Shown here piece after piece: positions 1-10,323 of a stretch of DNA of 64,000 bases. Every line of letters begins with the position of its first letter. Position 1 is the first letter of the stretch. The stretch lies in contig NC_079325.1 in NCBI RefSeq assembly GCF_029931775.1, forward strand, positions 21,743,461-21,807,460. The letters are read 5' to 3'. The notes under the pieces were generated by a model that searched no databases, had not been told where the DNA came from, and saw only the letters and a list, made by a program, of their open reading frames with translations. Made by a program: the position numbers and the translations under genes. The DNA comes from Euleptes europaea. Taxonomy: Eukaryota; Chordata; Lepidosauria; Squamata; Sphaerodactylidae.

Positions 1-119
1 TATGACCCCTTACAGTAAAGGTGTCCCCCTCCCAACTCAAAATTCCTTTTTAAAGGCTCTGGAGTGTCCTCCCCTTAAGAAAGGTCTATAAGGCCTTTAA
101 TGCAAGGACGTTTTCCCAC

Positions 120-542
120 TAGGGTTGCCAGATCCCTCTTCACCACAGGCGGGAGGATTTTGGGGCAGAGCCCTGAGGTGGGCAGGGTTTGGGGAGGGAC
201 TTCAATGCCATAGAGTCCATTTGCCAAAGCGGCCATTTTCTCCAGCTGAACTGATCTGTATCGGCTGGAGAACAGATGTAATTAGGGTTGCCAGGTCCCT
301 CTTCGCCATCGGCGGGAGATTTTTTGGGCGGAGCCTGAGGAGGATGGGGTTTGGGGAGGGGAGGGACTTCAATGCCATAGAGTCCAATTGCCAAAGCGGC
401 CGTTTTTCTCCTGGTGATCTGATCTCTTTCGGCCGGAGATCAGTTGTAACAGCAGGAGATCTCCTGCTACTACCTGGCAGTTGGTAACCTTAGTTGTAAT
501 AGCGGGAGATCTCTGGCTAGTACCAGGAGGTTGGCAATCTTA
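120..542 (+). mobile_element. hAT-type MITE (TAGGGTTGCCA family), outer copy
   Basis: It begins TAGGGTTGCCA and ends TTGGCAATCTTA, the family's terminal inverted repeats. A second copy (283-492) is inserted inside it. Flanking octamers match at only 5 of 8 positions, so this is an older insertion. Confidence 0.75.
283..492 (+). mobile_element. hAT-type MITE, inner copy nested in the same family
   Basis: It begins TAGGGTTGCCA and ends TTGGTAACCTTA. It is flanked by GATGTAAT (275-282) and GTTGTAAT (493-500), a 7/8 match to an 8-bp target-site duplication within the host copy. Confidence 0.8.
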
Positions 543-815
543 TTCTCCGCAGTCACCCCTGCCAACTGCTTCGGGGCTGTGTTTTGATTATGCATGCCTG
601 TCAGAGGTCCCCTCGCTCTCCCCATGCGTTTTGCCTGCATTTTCCAGATGCTGTTTTAGCCAGAATCTGGAAAATGCAGGCAAAACACGCAGGGAGAGAG
701 AGGCGACCTCTGATGGGCGGAAAAGGCATGCATAATCAAAATGCAGCCCCGAAACAGTTGGCGGGGGTGACTGGGTGGAAACATCCCTGCATAAAAGGCC
801 TGCGAGTGGAGAGAG

Positions 816-1295
816 AAGGTACGAGTCATTCATGTGTCCTTGTCTGGAGCTGCTCCTCTGCCTTGAAGGGCTTTGTGCCAAGGCAGAATTCAGCAGGTGA
901 AGTTTGTCCTGACATTCCCAGGCCAGCGATAAGAAAAGCTTTACTGGCTGGATTTCTGCTTGTCTTGCAGCTGTGAGGCAGAGCAGTCCTACCAGGGGGA
1001 AAAAAATCAGCCCTACTCTAATTATCATTCAAGACATTGTGAACTGATGGCACATTCCCCTTCTGATCGCGTTGCTTGGGTGCTCTTGTTAGCCTCAGTG
1101 TGGGGTTTTTTATTAAACTGTTGTCCTAATTGGCCATATCTCTCCATGAGGATATATGTCTCCTAGGTAACACACTGTAGTTCATCTCTTCCAGATGTTT
1201 ACTAGAGTCTTTCTCCATTGTTTCTCACCACTTTATTACTCATTGCTGGACATTTCCAGATTGGGTGTAAGTCTGTTCTAAGGCTGACGATGATA
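816..1295. other. Non-coding stretch, nothing recognised
   Basis: No convincing gene, RNA or named repeat. Open frames here extend into the adjacent MITE and show no domain. Confidence 0.4.
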
Positions 1296-1583
1296 TTTAT
1301 TTTTTATTTATTTTATTTATGTTATTTACAGTCTGCCTTTCTCACAGGGACTCAGGGCAGATTACACATAGTGAAGAAGAAGAAGAGTTGGTTTTTCTAT
1401 GCCGACTTTCTCTACCTTTTAAGGAGAATCGAACCGTCTTTCAATCGCCTTCCCTTCCTCTCTCCCACAACAGACACCCTGTGAGGCAGGTGGGGCTGAG
1501 AGTTCAGAGAGAACTGTGACTGGCCCAAGGTCACCCAGCAGGCTTCATGTGGAGGCTCTTAACCACTACACCATGTGGACTCT
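1296..1583 (-). mobile_element. tRNA-derived SINE
   Basis: On the minus strand it reads from the box-B-like head (about 1583) to the conserved AACCAACTCTTCTTC-type tail (about 1374). The remaining A/T-rich stretch (TTTATTTATT motifs) resembles the tail of a second, older SINE type. Confidence 0.75.
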
Positions 1584-1854
1584 CCAGATGACGCAGTACA
1601 ATCAACAAAATGGGACATTCAATAAAGAGTGCATTAGGATTTTAGCCGTCTGGAACCACCAGAAGGAACTGAAGCATAGCATAAGTATTAACGGGACACA
1701 TTAAGAGGTTACAGAAATGACATAATAGGATCCTACTTACAATAAGCTATCCACAGCAGTATAGACCAGTCACAATCATTGAGCCAAGTAAGTTTGAGAA
1801 CCATTTTGTACAGTGCAACCCTATTACCTCTGCAGCAAAGTGGGAGTGTCGGAG

Positions 1855-1950
1855 CTTATAGATTTTTCATGCCAAAGGTCCCATGTTCAGTGCCTGGCAT
1901 CTCCAATTCAAAAATCTTAAATATTAGATGTTTGGGAAAGAACATCTGCC
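1855..1950 (+). mobile_element. Fragment of tRNA-derived SINE (GGTCCCAxGTTCA type)
   Basis: It contains the degenerate block AGGTCCCATGTTCAGTGCC followed by a GCATCTCCA block. These are shared with the better copies at 34690-34922 and 38231-38434. Confidence 0.5.
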
Positions 1951-2310
1951 AGGGAGGGCAGGATATAAATCTAATGGATTACTTCCCTTTTTAACACAAG
2001 AGGCTAAGCAAAGTCTTGCTTTTTACAGTTTGGGCAATGACATGTGAGGAAAAGTGACATCATATTGAACTTGGACTTCAGGGACTCCTACATGAGTCTT
2101 CTGTCTTTTTCTTCTGAACTTTGCTTCTGTCTTAGGATCACTCGGTCTTCTGCTGGACCAGACTGCCACCATGCGCTTGAAGGGCTGAGTAACTGCAGCA
2201 TCCCCCCTTTGCTGCCTATATGGGGCTTGCTTCTTCTTCTTTCACTGCAGCTAGCTAGGATTGCAGTGACACAACTGAGGGGGGAGGGCGACCATGGGCA
2301 ACATTTGTAG

Positions 2311-2412
2311 GATTGGGGGACCTGGAGACTTTGGGGGTGGAGCCCGAGGAGGGTTGGCTTTGGGGAAGGGAGGGACTTCAGTGGGGTATAATTCCATTGA
2401 GTCCACCTTGAT
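2311..2412 (+). mobile_element. hAT-type MITE fragment, old subfamily
   Basis: Matches the MITE body (GGTGGAGCCCGAGGAGGG through GAGGGACTTCA) but lacks both terminal repeats. Confidence 0.6.
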
Positions 2413-2424
2413 GACTGATACTGA

Positions 2425-2600
2425 ACCTGCGGGTCTAAGAGAATTCAACACTGATGAATGACATTGTGTACTATTGGCTGATGAAGCCCTCAAGCGAAAC
2501 GTGAACACAATCCGGAATCCACGTACCCATGGTTGTTTGATATTTATGTATGACTGAGGATTCCTCATTGTACACATTGGTTCCTTTAATAAGGCAACTG
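2425..2600 (+). mobile_element. Penelope-like retroelement fragment (probable)
   Basis: The assignment rests on the hammerhead-ribozyme motif at 2471-2532, a type known from Penelope-like elements, followed by A/T-rich sequence. No reverse transcriptase or GIY-YIG frame is visible. Boundaries are inferred. Confidence 0.45.
2471..2532 (+). ncRNA. Hammerhead ribozyme motif
   Basis: Core CTGATGA lies at 2478-2484 and core GAAA at 2496-2499. A2499-G2503 pairs perfectly with C2520-T2524 as a 5-bp stem III that includes the A15.1-U16.1 pair. A2525 occupies the H17 cleavage position. Positions 2471-2477 pair with 2526-2532 at six of seven positions (one wobble) as stem I. Stem II is only 2 bp (2486-2487 with 2494-2495), with an extra A at 2485, so activity may be weak. 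Family knowledge: such motifs occur in Penelope-like elements. Whether this copy cleaves is unknown. Confidence 0.6.
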
Positions 2601-3056
2601 AGTTCCTTCAGCAGTTCCTATTGCGCACGATCTAACTACCAGTTACTGCACAAGAGCAGCATTGCTGGTATTGGAATTGCTTCTATCACCTCTACTGCAC
2701 ATGATCAAGTAAGAAAGCTTGCAAATTCAATATAGAGGGATCACCCAGCAAAGCCTCTTCAACTTGCAATGATTCCACCGGCAAAGCTCTGATAAATCCT
2801 CAGATTTCTCCACTCTTGCATATACAATTTATATGCAGTGAAGCAGAGGTTTGTGGGAAACTTTTACATTCTGAGAGCAGCTGACTTGCACATTAAGATA
2901 ATGGCTTCCACTGAAATTCTGGTACAATTCTTTTTCTTATCTGTTCATGCTTATTTGGGGTGTCGTTTAAACTGTGTGCAGTATTCTGTCTCTTTCTCTC
3001 TCACACAAACACACACACACACATATATTTCTGGAGGGTTGAAAGTGTTGGGGAGT
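2601..3056. other. Non-coding stretch with short (CA)n tract
   Basis: No gene recognised. A (CA)n run lies at about 3001-3022 after a TCTCTC stretch. Confidence 0.5.
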
Positions 3057-3261
3057 TAGGGTTGCCAGCTCCGGGTTGGGAAATACCTGGAGATTTTGGG
3101 GTGGAGCCTAAGGAAGGCAGAGTTTGGAGAGTGGAGGCACTTCAATGCCATAGAGTCCAATTGCCAAAGCGGCCATTTTCTCCAGGTGAACTGATCTCTA
3201 TCGGCTGGAGATCAGTTGTAATAGCGGGAGATCTCCAGCCATCACCTGGAGGTTGGGCTTA
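3057..3261 (+). mobile_element. hAT-type MITE (TAGGGTTGCCA family)
   Basis: Starts TAGGGTTGCCA and carries the full family body; the right end (GGTTGGGCTTA) is degraded. Confidence 0.75.
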
Positions 3262-3317
3262 GTTAGTTTCTATGGTCACCAACCTTGTGGCGAGTGCTGG
3301 CTGTTCTTAACAATGCC

Positions 3318-3535
3318 TAAGGTTGCCGACTTTGGCTTGGGAAATTCCTGAAGATTTCGGGGCAGTACCTGAGGAAGACAGAGTTTGGGGAGGGAAGTGA
3401 GCTCAGTGGGGATGTGATGCCAAGGAGTCCACCTTCCAAAGCTGCCATTTCCTCAAGGAACACTGATCTCTGCCTCTGGAGATCAGCTGAAATCCTAGGA
3501 GGTCTCCAGGCCCCACTGGGAGGTTGGCAACCCTG
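3318..3535 (+). mobile_element. hAT-type MITE, divergent old subfamily
   Basis: Starts TAAGGTTGCC and ends TTGGCAACCCT. The body is clearly related but diverged, as in the copies at 2311, 23008 and 42066. A further partial copy follows at about 3540-3660. Confidence 0.7.
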
Positions 3536-3660
3536 CTGTGTGATTCCTACCTCCAAAACTGCCATTTCCTCTAGTCTAAAGGACCTAATAGCTGTAGACT
3601 GGATATCTATCAGCTGTGATTCTGGGAGCACTCCAGGGCCCGCTATTGGGATTTTTATCC

Positions 3661-4124
3661 CCTTAGAACAGCGAGTGCCCAAGGGCCCATACAAGCAGCA
3701 AAGTGTCATCTGGTTTGTGTGCTGCTGTTAAACCAAGTTACACATGGAGCCTCCTTATCTCTGTAAAAACTAATATGCTTCCTTTATTGTAAGGAACACC
3801 ATTCTCAACAGGATAGGGTAGAGAGAGGTTTCTAAGCTAGTCTAATTAAGTAGAATGGATGGAGATGCAGGATCCATGTCCTGCCCTAATGGTACCAAGA
3901 TGGAGAAGGAAAGTGGTGCAGGGAGAGAAGTGTGAAAGCAGAAGGAAGGAAGTTTTCCCTGAGTAGCAATCTGCACATCAAAAGGATCAAAGCAGTGCAA
4001 GAAAGGATGTTCAGCGTCCTGACCTTTCTCTCTTGTAGTCCCCCTCTGAAATCTAGGATTAAGAGACACTGAAAAGTCCTTCCCACCTGGAGGTTGGCAA
4101 CTATATCACTTGTGTGTGGGTGGG
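3661..4124. other. Non-coding stretch, nothing recognised
   Basis: No gene is seen. A short MITE end (GGTTGGCAACTA) occurs at about 4091. Confidence 0.4.
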
Positions 4125-4335
4125 TGCAAAGTGCCATCAAGTCGCAGCCAACTTAAGGCAACCCCTTATGGGGTTTTCAAGGCAAGAGACTAGCAGAGGT
4201 GGTTTGTCAGTGCCTTCCTCTACATAGCAGCCCTGGTATTCCTTGGTGGTCTCCCGTCCAAATCCTAACCATGGCTGACCCTGCTTAGCTTCTGAGATCT
4301 GATGAGATTGGGCTATACCATGCTGCCTTCCCTCC
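4125..4335 (-). mobile_element. 5S-rRNA-derived SINE
   Basis: On the minus strand the head has the 5S-like sequence ATCTCATCAGATCTCAGAAG followed by the TTAGxxTTGGAxGGGAGACC block. The tail ends with CGACTTGATGGCACTTT, the motif shared with RTE-BovB. Confidence 0.8.
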
Positions 4336-4951
4336 CTCTCTTCCATGCATTGCTCTTAATCACCTCCTGGTTCCTCTCAGGAAGAACAAGCTCGCTTCAA
4401 CCCTATCTACTGCCTCCTTTCCCCCCCCCCTGCTAAATATAGCTGTTCTATTTCCTGCTAAAGTAATGAATAGCCATTAAAGAAGGGCCTTTCCCCTGTC
4501 ACAATATGATACACCCAGCAGGTGGTTCCCCCCTCCCCTTGCCTGGATCTGGAATTAATGAAGTTTATGTACGGCCTCACAGGTGATTACAGCGGGTTAT
4601 TACAAGGGTCATCATGGGGTCTGCTTTCATTCCCCCCCCCCCCATGTGTCCCTTCTAATTTGTTTGCTCTTTTCCACCACTGCTTTCTCGGCAGCCTTTA
4701 CTTACCGTCTTTGATGAGACTGCTCCAAGCGCCGGAGGCGGCAGAGGCCTCCCAGTGGCAGGAGATGTATTTCTTATTTAAACCAAGCAGATGTGAATCA
4801 TGTGTGGAAACACTGAGAAGAAGCCTGAAATACCAAGCAGTCCTAGATTAAAGTCCATTTGGAAATTTGTGACGAACGAAATGGACTTACTTGCCCATTC
4901 TTAGGATCATCAGCTGAGGTCGGATTTGGGGCACCTTGCCCCTCAGAGACC
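4336..4951. other. Non-coding stretch, nothing recognised
   Basis: C-homopolymer runs at about 4423 and 4633; no gene or named repeat is seen. Confidence 0.4.
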
Positions 4952-5222
4952 CAGCACGGTATAGTAGTTAAGAGTGGGCAGACTCTAACTTGGAGAACTG
5001 GGTTTGATCCCCCACTCCTCCACATGAAGCCTGCTGGGTGACCTTGGGCTAGCCACAGTTCTCTCTGAACTCTCTCAGCCCCACCTAGCTCACAAGGTGT
5101 CTTTTGTGGGGAGAGGGAAGGTAGTGGAAGCCAGTTTGATTCTTCCTTAAGTGGTAGTGAAAGTTGGCATGTAAAAACCAACTCCTCCTCCTCTTCCTCC
5201 TCCTCCTCCTCTTCTTCTTCTG
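4952..5222 (+). mobile_element. tRNA-derived SINE with (TCC)n/(TTC)n tail
   Basis: The head has a box-B-like GGTTTGATCCC; the body continues through GTGACCTTGGGCTAG and GTGGGGAGAGG to CCAACTCC, then a TCC/TTC microsatellite. Confidence 0.85.
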
Positions 5223-6055
5223 TGCACCATAGTTACATCCAGATATTTCTGAGCATGCCCAACATGATAAATACCACTGACTGCGCATGTGCAATAGCAG
5301 CCCCTGTGTGTGAAAAACTGAGATGATTCACAACCTATCCAGCATAAACCTGGGGCATTCCTAAACCCAGCATGCCTGTAAATTGTGAGCAGGAGCCCAG
5401 CTGGAACCACCTGGCACCAGCCTTGTGGAACACCGCCAGCTGTGCCAACACAAGATGCCTGGAAAGCCTGCTCCTTTTAAATTGCAAAATTGCACAATCA
5501 GATCAATCAGTGCTCATTTCAAGAGAAAGTGAGCATTGTCAACAAGGTAAGTTTGATTCCCCCCTGCCCCCCCATGCCTTATTTGCAAAAACTGAGTCAT
5601 CCCTGATAAAGTCAAGCGGTGCCCTTTTCCCTTTATGAAATGTTGGGCATGATTGCAAGATGGACAATTGACTCGGCAATTCTGTGCCATTTGAACTGAG
5701 GCCACCTTGAATTGACTTTTGGGGCTCTGTTTTACAGTTCTGTTTTAATCGGTCGGGTTTCGTGTCTTGCAGTTTTGCGCAGGCTTTAGCTAAATGTGCC
5801 TTCATTCTGATTGCGAGTTAGTCCTTTGGGTTTTTGATGAGCAATCAAACAATTTCTCTTGCTCTTAGGATGCTGCTGCTAGATTGGTTAGTAATCTTTT
5901 GCCCTTTTAGACAGATGGTAGGGTTCTTTTTTTTAAAAAAAAATGCAGCAATTATTGTAAATGGCTTTATCCAGTGGAAAGCTGCCTCAAAGGCCTTGCA
6001 AGGTGAAAATGCATGGTAAGTATAGATACCTAAATGAGCAACCCACATTTGCAGG
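5223..6055. other. Non-coding stretch, nothing recognised
   Basis: No domain-bearing frame, RNA gene or clear repeat is seen. Confidence 0.35.
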
Positions 6056-6376
6056 GAGAAGGAGAAGAGTTGGTTTTTATATGCCGACTTTCTCTACCAC
6101 TTAAGGGAGAATCAAACCGGCTTACAATCACCTTCCCTTCCCTTCCCCACAACAGACACCCAATGAGGTAGGTGGGGCTGAGAGAGCTCTAAGAGCTGTG
6201 ACTAGCCCAAGGTCACCCAGCTGGCTTCATGTGTAGGAGTGGGGAAACAAATCCAGTTCACCAGATTAGCCTCCGCAGCTTATGTGGAGGAGTGGGGAAT
6301 CAAACCCGGTTCTCCAGATCATAGTCCACTGCTCCAAACCACCGCTCTTAACCACTACACCACGCTCGCTCCCATG
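6056..6376 (-). mobile_element. tRNA-derived SINE, long form
   Basis: Reads on the minus strand from GTGTAGTGGTTAAGAGC (about 6363) to the AACCAACTCTTCTCC tail. It carries a duplicated middle segment with two TCCACA/TAAGC-type blocks. Confidence 0.8.
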
Positions 6377-6684
6377 CTGGAAAGGAGGATTTACTGTGTT
6401 CCAAAAGCCAAATTTTTCTTTTGCCTTTACCATGCTCACAGCAGGCAAAGCCCCCCAGCCCCGCATCTAAACTCTTGCCTGAAAAATTTCAACTTCTTAA
6501 GACAATGTGTTAATCTTCTTCACAAAATGCAAACAAAATATTTCTCAATAGAACCAGGATTTCATTTATATTATATTATATTGGTGTAATAGAGACTCAA
6601 AGCAGCTTACATTTTATCCTGTTCCTGGAACTCAATTCCCAATTGCCAATGCACCCCGAATGTGGCATGCAGGGAGAGGATGCA

Positions 6685-7320
6685 TTTATTTATTTGTTTG
6701 TTTCATTTACATCTTTTCTCCCCAACGGGGATGCAAAGAAGTGTACATCATTCTCCCCACCTCTATTTTATTCTCACAACAACCCTGTGAGGTAGGTTAG
6801 GCTGAGAGCGTGTGATTAGCCAGCGAGCTTCCATGGCACGAGTGGGGATTTGAATCCGGATCTCTGAGATACAAACCTGACACTCTTTATCACTACGCTA
6901 CACTGGTTCTCTTAAGCCATCCCCCTACATCATTTTCCTGACCCAAAATGACCTGGGGAGCTGGTGTTTGCCATGATGGGGAAACTTACTCGTTGCTGAT
7001 TGGTACATGTATAGTCTCCAATGGGGCAAATAGCAGCTCCCCAGGGTCATTTTCGGTCAGGAAAATGATGCAGGGGAAAGACTTAAGAGAACCAATGTAA
7101 TGTAGTGATAAAGAGTGTCAGACTAGTATCTCGGAGACCCGGATTCAAATCCCCACTCATACCATGGAAGCTCGCTGGGTGGCCTTGGGCTACTCACACA
7201 CCCTCAGCCTCATCTACCTCACAGAGTTGTCGTGAGCATAAAACAGAGGAGAGGAGAATGATGTAAGCTGCTTTGGGTCCCCATTGGAGAGAAAGGATGT
7301 AAATGAAACAAACAATTTAG
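6685..7320. repeat. Large inverted repeat containing two opposed SINEs
   Basis: A tRNA-derived SINE (GTAGxGATAAAGAGTGTCAG head, tail GTAAATGAAAC) occurs on the minus strand at about 6685-6910 and on the plus strand at about 7087-7315. The flanks are also mirrored: CTTAAG and a CATCATTTTCCTGAC/GTCAGGAAAATGATG block up to AGCTCCCCAG. The whole unit, not just the SINE, is therefore inverted, around a core of about 60 bp. Confidence 0.75.
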
Positions 7321-9211
7321 GTGAGGGAAATGATGCAACGTGGGAGGGCTTAAGCTCCCTCTCCCAAGCCATATTGGGCCCATGGGCACCTGGGAATTGT
7401 TCTGAGAATGGGATTTCCAGAGCCTGTCTAATCAGAATGCCTTGGGGAGACCACATGGAGCACTTAAGGACTTTGTAATGTGTGAATGGGCCCTCACAGA
7501 GTACATTTCCAGTCTGTAGTAGGGTTGCTTGGGGAGCGGCCAAAATTATGACTGATCTCCCAACTACAGAGATTAGTTCCAGAGAGAGGATTCATTATCC
7601 CATATGATGCTGGAATGCCCCAATACAATTCTTATTACAATCAATGGATTACTCCTATCTTAATCCAATTACCTGCCACCATAACAAAAGATAAAATAGT
7701 CCCCTTTTTGCTGGCAGATAGAGAGCCAAGAACAACATTGGTGGTAGCCAAGTTTCTATCCACCATATTTTCCTTAAAGAAATAAAGGCTCCCCTTTTAC
7801 TGCTCAAGACCTTTTGGTCAAGGGAGCTTGAAAGAAGGAAAGGAAAGGAAGATAGATTAGTTCCCCTGGAGCAAAATGGACAGTAAGGCATCATATCCTG
7901 GCTGAGCTCCCTCCCTTCCCACCGCCAAACCCTACTTTCCCTGGGCTCTTTCCCAAAATCTCCAGAAATTTCCCAACTCAGAGTTCAAAACCCTACTCTG
8001 GAGCAAACCCGAAAAGAGGATGAGGTGGGGTTAAATCCTTATTGTACATGTTTTCATATCTGGATACTTTGAGAACTATCATGAAGCAGGTGGGGGAATG
8101 GCACACTATTTCTTATTGTTCATGATACAATACTACAACACAGTACACTCCCACACACATTCCTTGCATGTAGGAAGGTAGACAATGGGTAAGACTAGAT
8201 AAAGGACTGCATTGAAAAGCAAACTGGAAATTAGAGCCGCTCACTTCTTAATTATGGCTAGCTCAGAGCAAGCAAATAATGCATCGTGTGTTTTTTGCCA
8301 CCACAGTCTAATCAATGTTTACCTATTAAACTAATTAAAAAGATGCAACCAGAGACCTATGATTATGCTGTGATTCCAATTATAAATGATAATTGCTACG
8401 AAGACCAGCAGCAAATACAAGCTCTTATTGATCGAGACAACAATTACAATTTTCAGTGGGGATTCAATCCTAAAAACAAATGCTCTAACCATTAGATTTC
8501 TGCAAAACAATTCGCTGTGATTAATGCGTTTAAAAGCCAGGTCTTTACGGCCTCCATGAAAGCTAGAATGACCCTAGTCAGACAAACCCAAAACCTAGGG
8601 TGATGGAATAAAACATGCTTCCTCTGAGAAAACGGGGGTGTAAAGGAGATGTTTGGCCCTAACTTCAGTAGTCTCTGAAGAAGCACCTTGGCTTTGTCCA
8701 TAGACAGGTATAGCATCATACCCTCCTGGATGGGTAGCAGGATTGCTAGAGGAGACATTGCCTTCAACCTTTGCACCTGTATATGTGTGTACCTTCAATG
8801 CATGTACAGGGGGATCAGGTTGGTCTCAGTGGCACCATCCTCTTGCATAGCACATGGAAACTTAATCCTTATCTTGAAGGCCATTTTTCTGAACCAAGTT
8901 GTCCCAGCTGCTTCTCTACTCATTGGGGTTTCCCCCCCCCCAGCTTTGAAGGCTGACTTTGACTGGAAGATTCCTGGGGGTGGGGGAGGTGTTAAATGAT
9001 CTGTCCCTGCTGCATCTACCAAAACTACATTCATGGCCCTTCCAGATAACCAGTGGTCACTTGGGTCATCACCATACAACTGTCAGGTCCAACCTTTAGA
9101 GTCTCAACAGTAAATAAAACCTGCTCTGGAATTGTTCTGGATCGTGGTATATCCAAACTGCTTCAAAACACAGGACGGAAATCAATCCAGCAGGCAAAGG
9201 ATGCATCAAAA
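7321..9211. other. Long non-coding stretch, mostly unrecognised
   Basis: No gene seen. A short MITE end fragment lies at about 7950-7996. The sequence around 8220-8520 is A/T-rich and looks single-copy. C- and G-runs occur near 8933 and 8978. Confidence 0.4.
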
Positions 9212-9359
9212 TGGTATTGTGGTTAGGAGGATGGACTAGGACGCAGGCTCAAATCCCCGCTCGTTGATGGTGGCCCGGTCACACTCTCTTAGTTAACTTA
9301 CCTCAAAAGATTGTTGTGAGGTTAAAATGGAGGAGAGGGAAACACAGAGACAGAGAGAG

Positions 9360-9397
<38 letters not shown>
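9212..9397 (+). mobile_element. SINE fragment ending in (GA)n microsatellite
   Basis: Head with ATTGTGGTTAGGAGGATGGA and box-B-like GGCTCAAATCC, then GTTGTGAGGTTAAAATGGAG, then an uninterrupted (GA)n run at about 9361-9396. Confidence 0.7.
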
Positions 9398-9398
<1 letters not shown>

Positions 9399-9916
9399 TT
9401 ACCAATGTTATGAAAATAAAGTGTTCCAATGCTGAGCAAAAGCTTTTTGCCTGGGACACAATTTGATCTAGGGCCTTCCCGGATCTCCATGATATCCTCA
9501 CTCTGTTTCTGCTGTCCCTCATCCCACCATGATAACCACCATTTTGCCAGCTATTGAAAACACTGTATTCTCTTGGGGGTGCAGCAAGACTTCACTTTGC
9601 CTCCAAGGCCATTTTACGTACACAGCCTACATCTGTATCTCCAGGCTATAGAAAGGCTGCCAATGCATTTTCCAAAACAGCAGCAATGATAAAGCAACTC
9701 TTTATCTTTCTGAAGGTATAGCTATTTCCGGCTCCGTTGTATGTCCAAAGCTCAGTAAATCTGAAAGGATAGGCAGATGAGTATTGCCTAATCTCAGTTT
9801 CTGCTGACTCATGAGTAGCTTCTCAACCTGCCATAACATCAGCAAGCACCAAATCGATTCAGCCTTCCCTCTGTATCCCCTCATCCCTGAGCTCACACCC
9901 CTTCCTCTCCCCCTGG
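9398..9916. other. Non-coding stretch, nothing recognised
   Basis: No gene, RNA or repeat assigned. Confidence 0.35.
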
Positions 9917-10228
9917 AGAGCCAGTGTGGTGTAGTGGTTATGAACAGTGGATTCAAATCTGGAGAACTCGGTTCCCCACTCCTCCACATGAGTGGTGGAG
10001 GCTAATCTGGTGAACTGGATTTGTTCCCCCGCTCCTATACATGAAGCCAGCTGGGTGACCTCACAGTTCTCTCAGAACTTTCTCAGCCCCACCACCCTCA
10101 CAGGGTGTCTGATGTGGGGAGTGGAAGGGAAGGTGATTGTAAGCCAGTTTGATTCTTCCTTAAGTAGTAGAGAAAGTCGGCATATAAAAACCAATCGCTC
10201 TTAACCACTACACCATGCTGGCTCCCAG
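9917..10228 (+). mobile_element. tRNA-derived SINE joined to an inverted SINE head
   Basis: A long-form plus-strand SINE (9917-10195) runs directly into a short inverted copy of the SINE head (CTTAACCACTACACCATGCTG) at 10199-10222. Confidence 0.8.
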
Positions 10229-10246
10229 AAAAGCAGTGGTATAAAA

Positions 10247-10323
10247 ATAAACTCCTACTCCTACTCCTACTCCTACTCCTCTCCTCCTCCTCCTCCTCCT
10301 CCTCCTCCTCCTCCTTCTTCTTC
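10247..10323. repeat. (CTA/CTC)n and (TCC)n microsatellite
   Basis: TCCTAC-type triplets become a pure TCC run and then TTC. Confidence 0.9.

Larger units (their letters stand above)
88..815. repeat. Palindromic MITE-like repeat, interrupted by hAT-type MITEs
   Basis: The ends are imperfect inverted copies of each other (a GGCCTTTAATGCA-like left end and TGCATAAAAGGCC on the right), as are inner blocks around a GATTATGCATGCCT-like motif. A related copy without this insertion lies at about 24430-24860. The element is split by the nested MITEs at 120-542. Family name not known to me; ends approximate. Confidence 0.55.

Noticed and set aside
588-1028. 146-codon open frame on the minus strand
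   Set aside because: It lies across a palindromic MITE and adjacent DNA and shows no domain.
1868-1950. Possible tRNA gene from tRNA-like box B sequences in SINEs
   Set aside because: All tRNA-like heads in the window are followed by SINE bodies; none folds as a complete tRNA by inspection.
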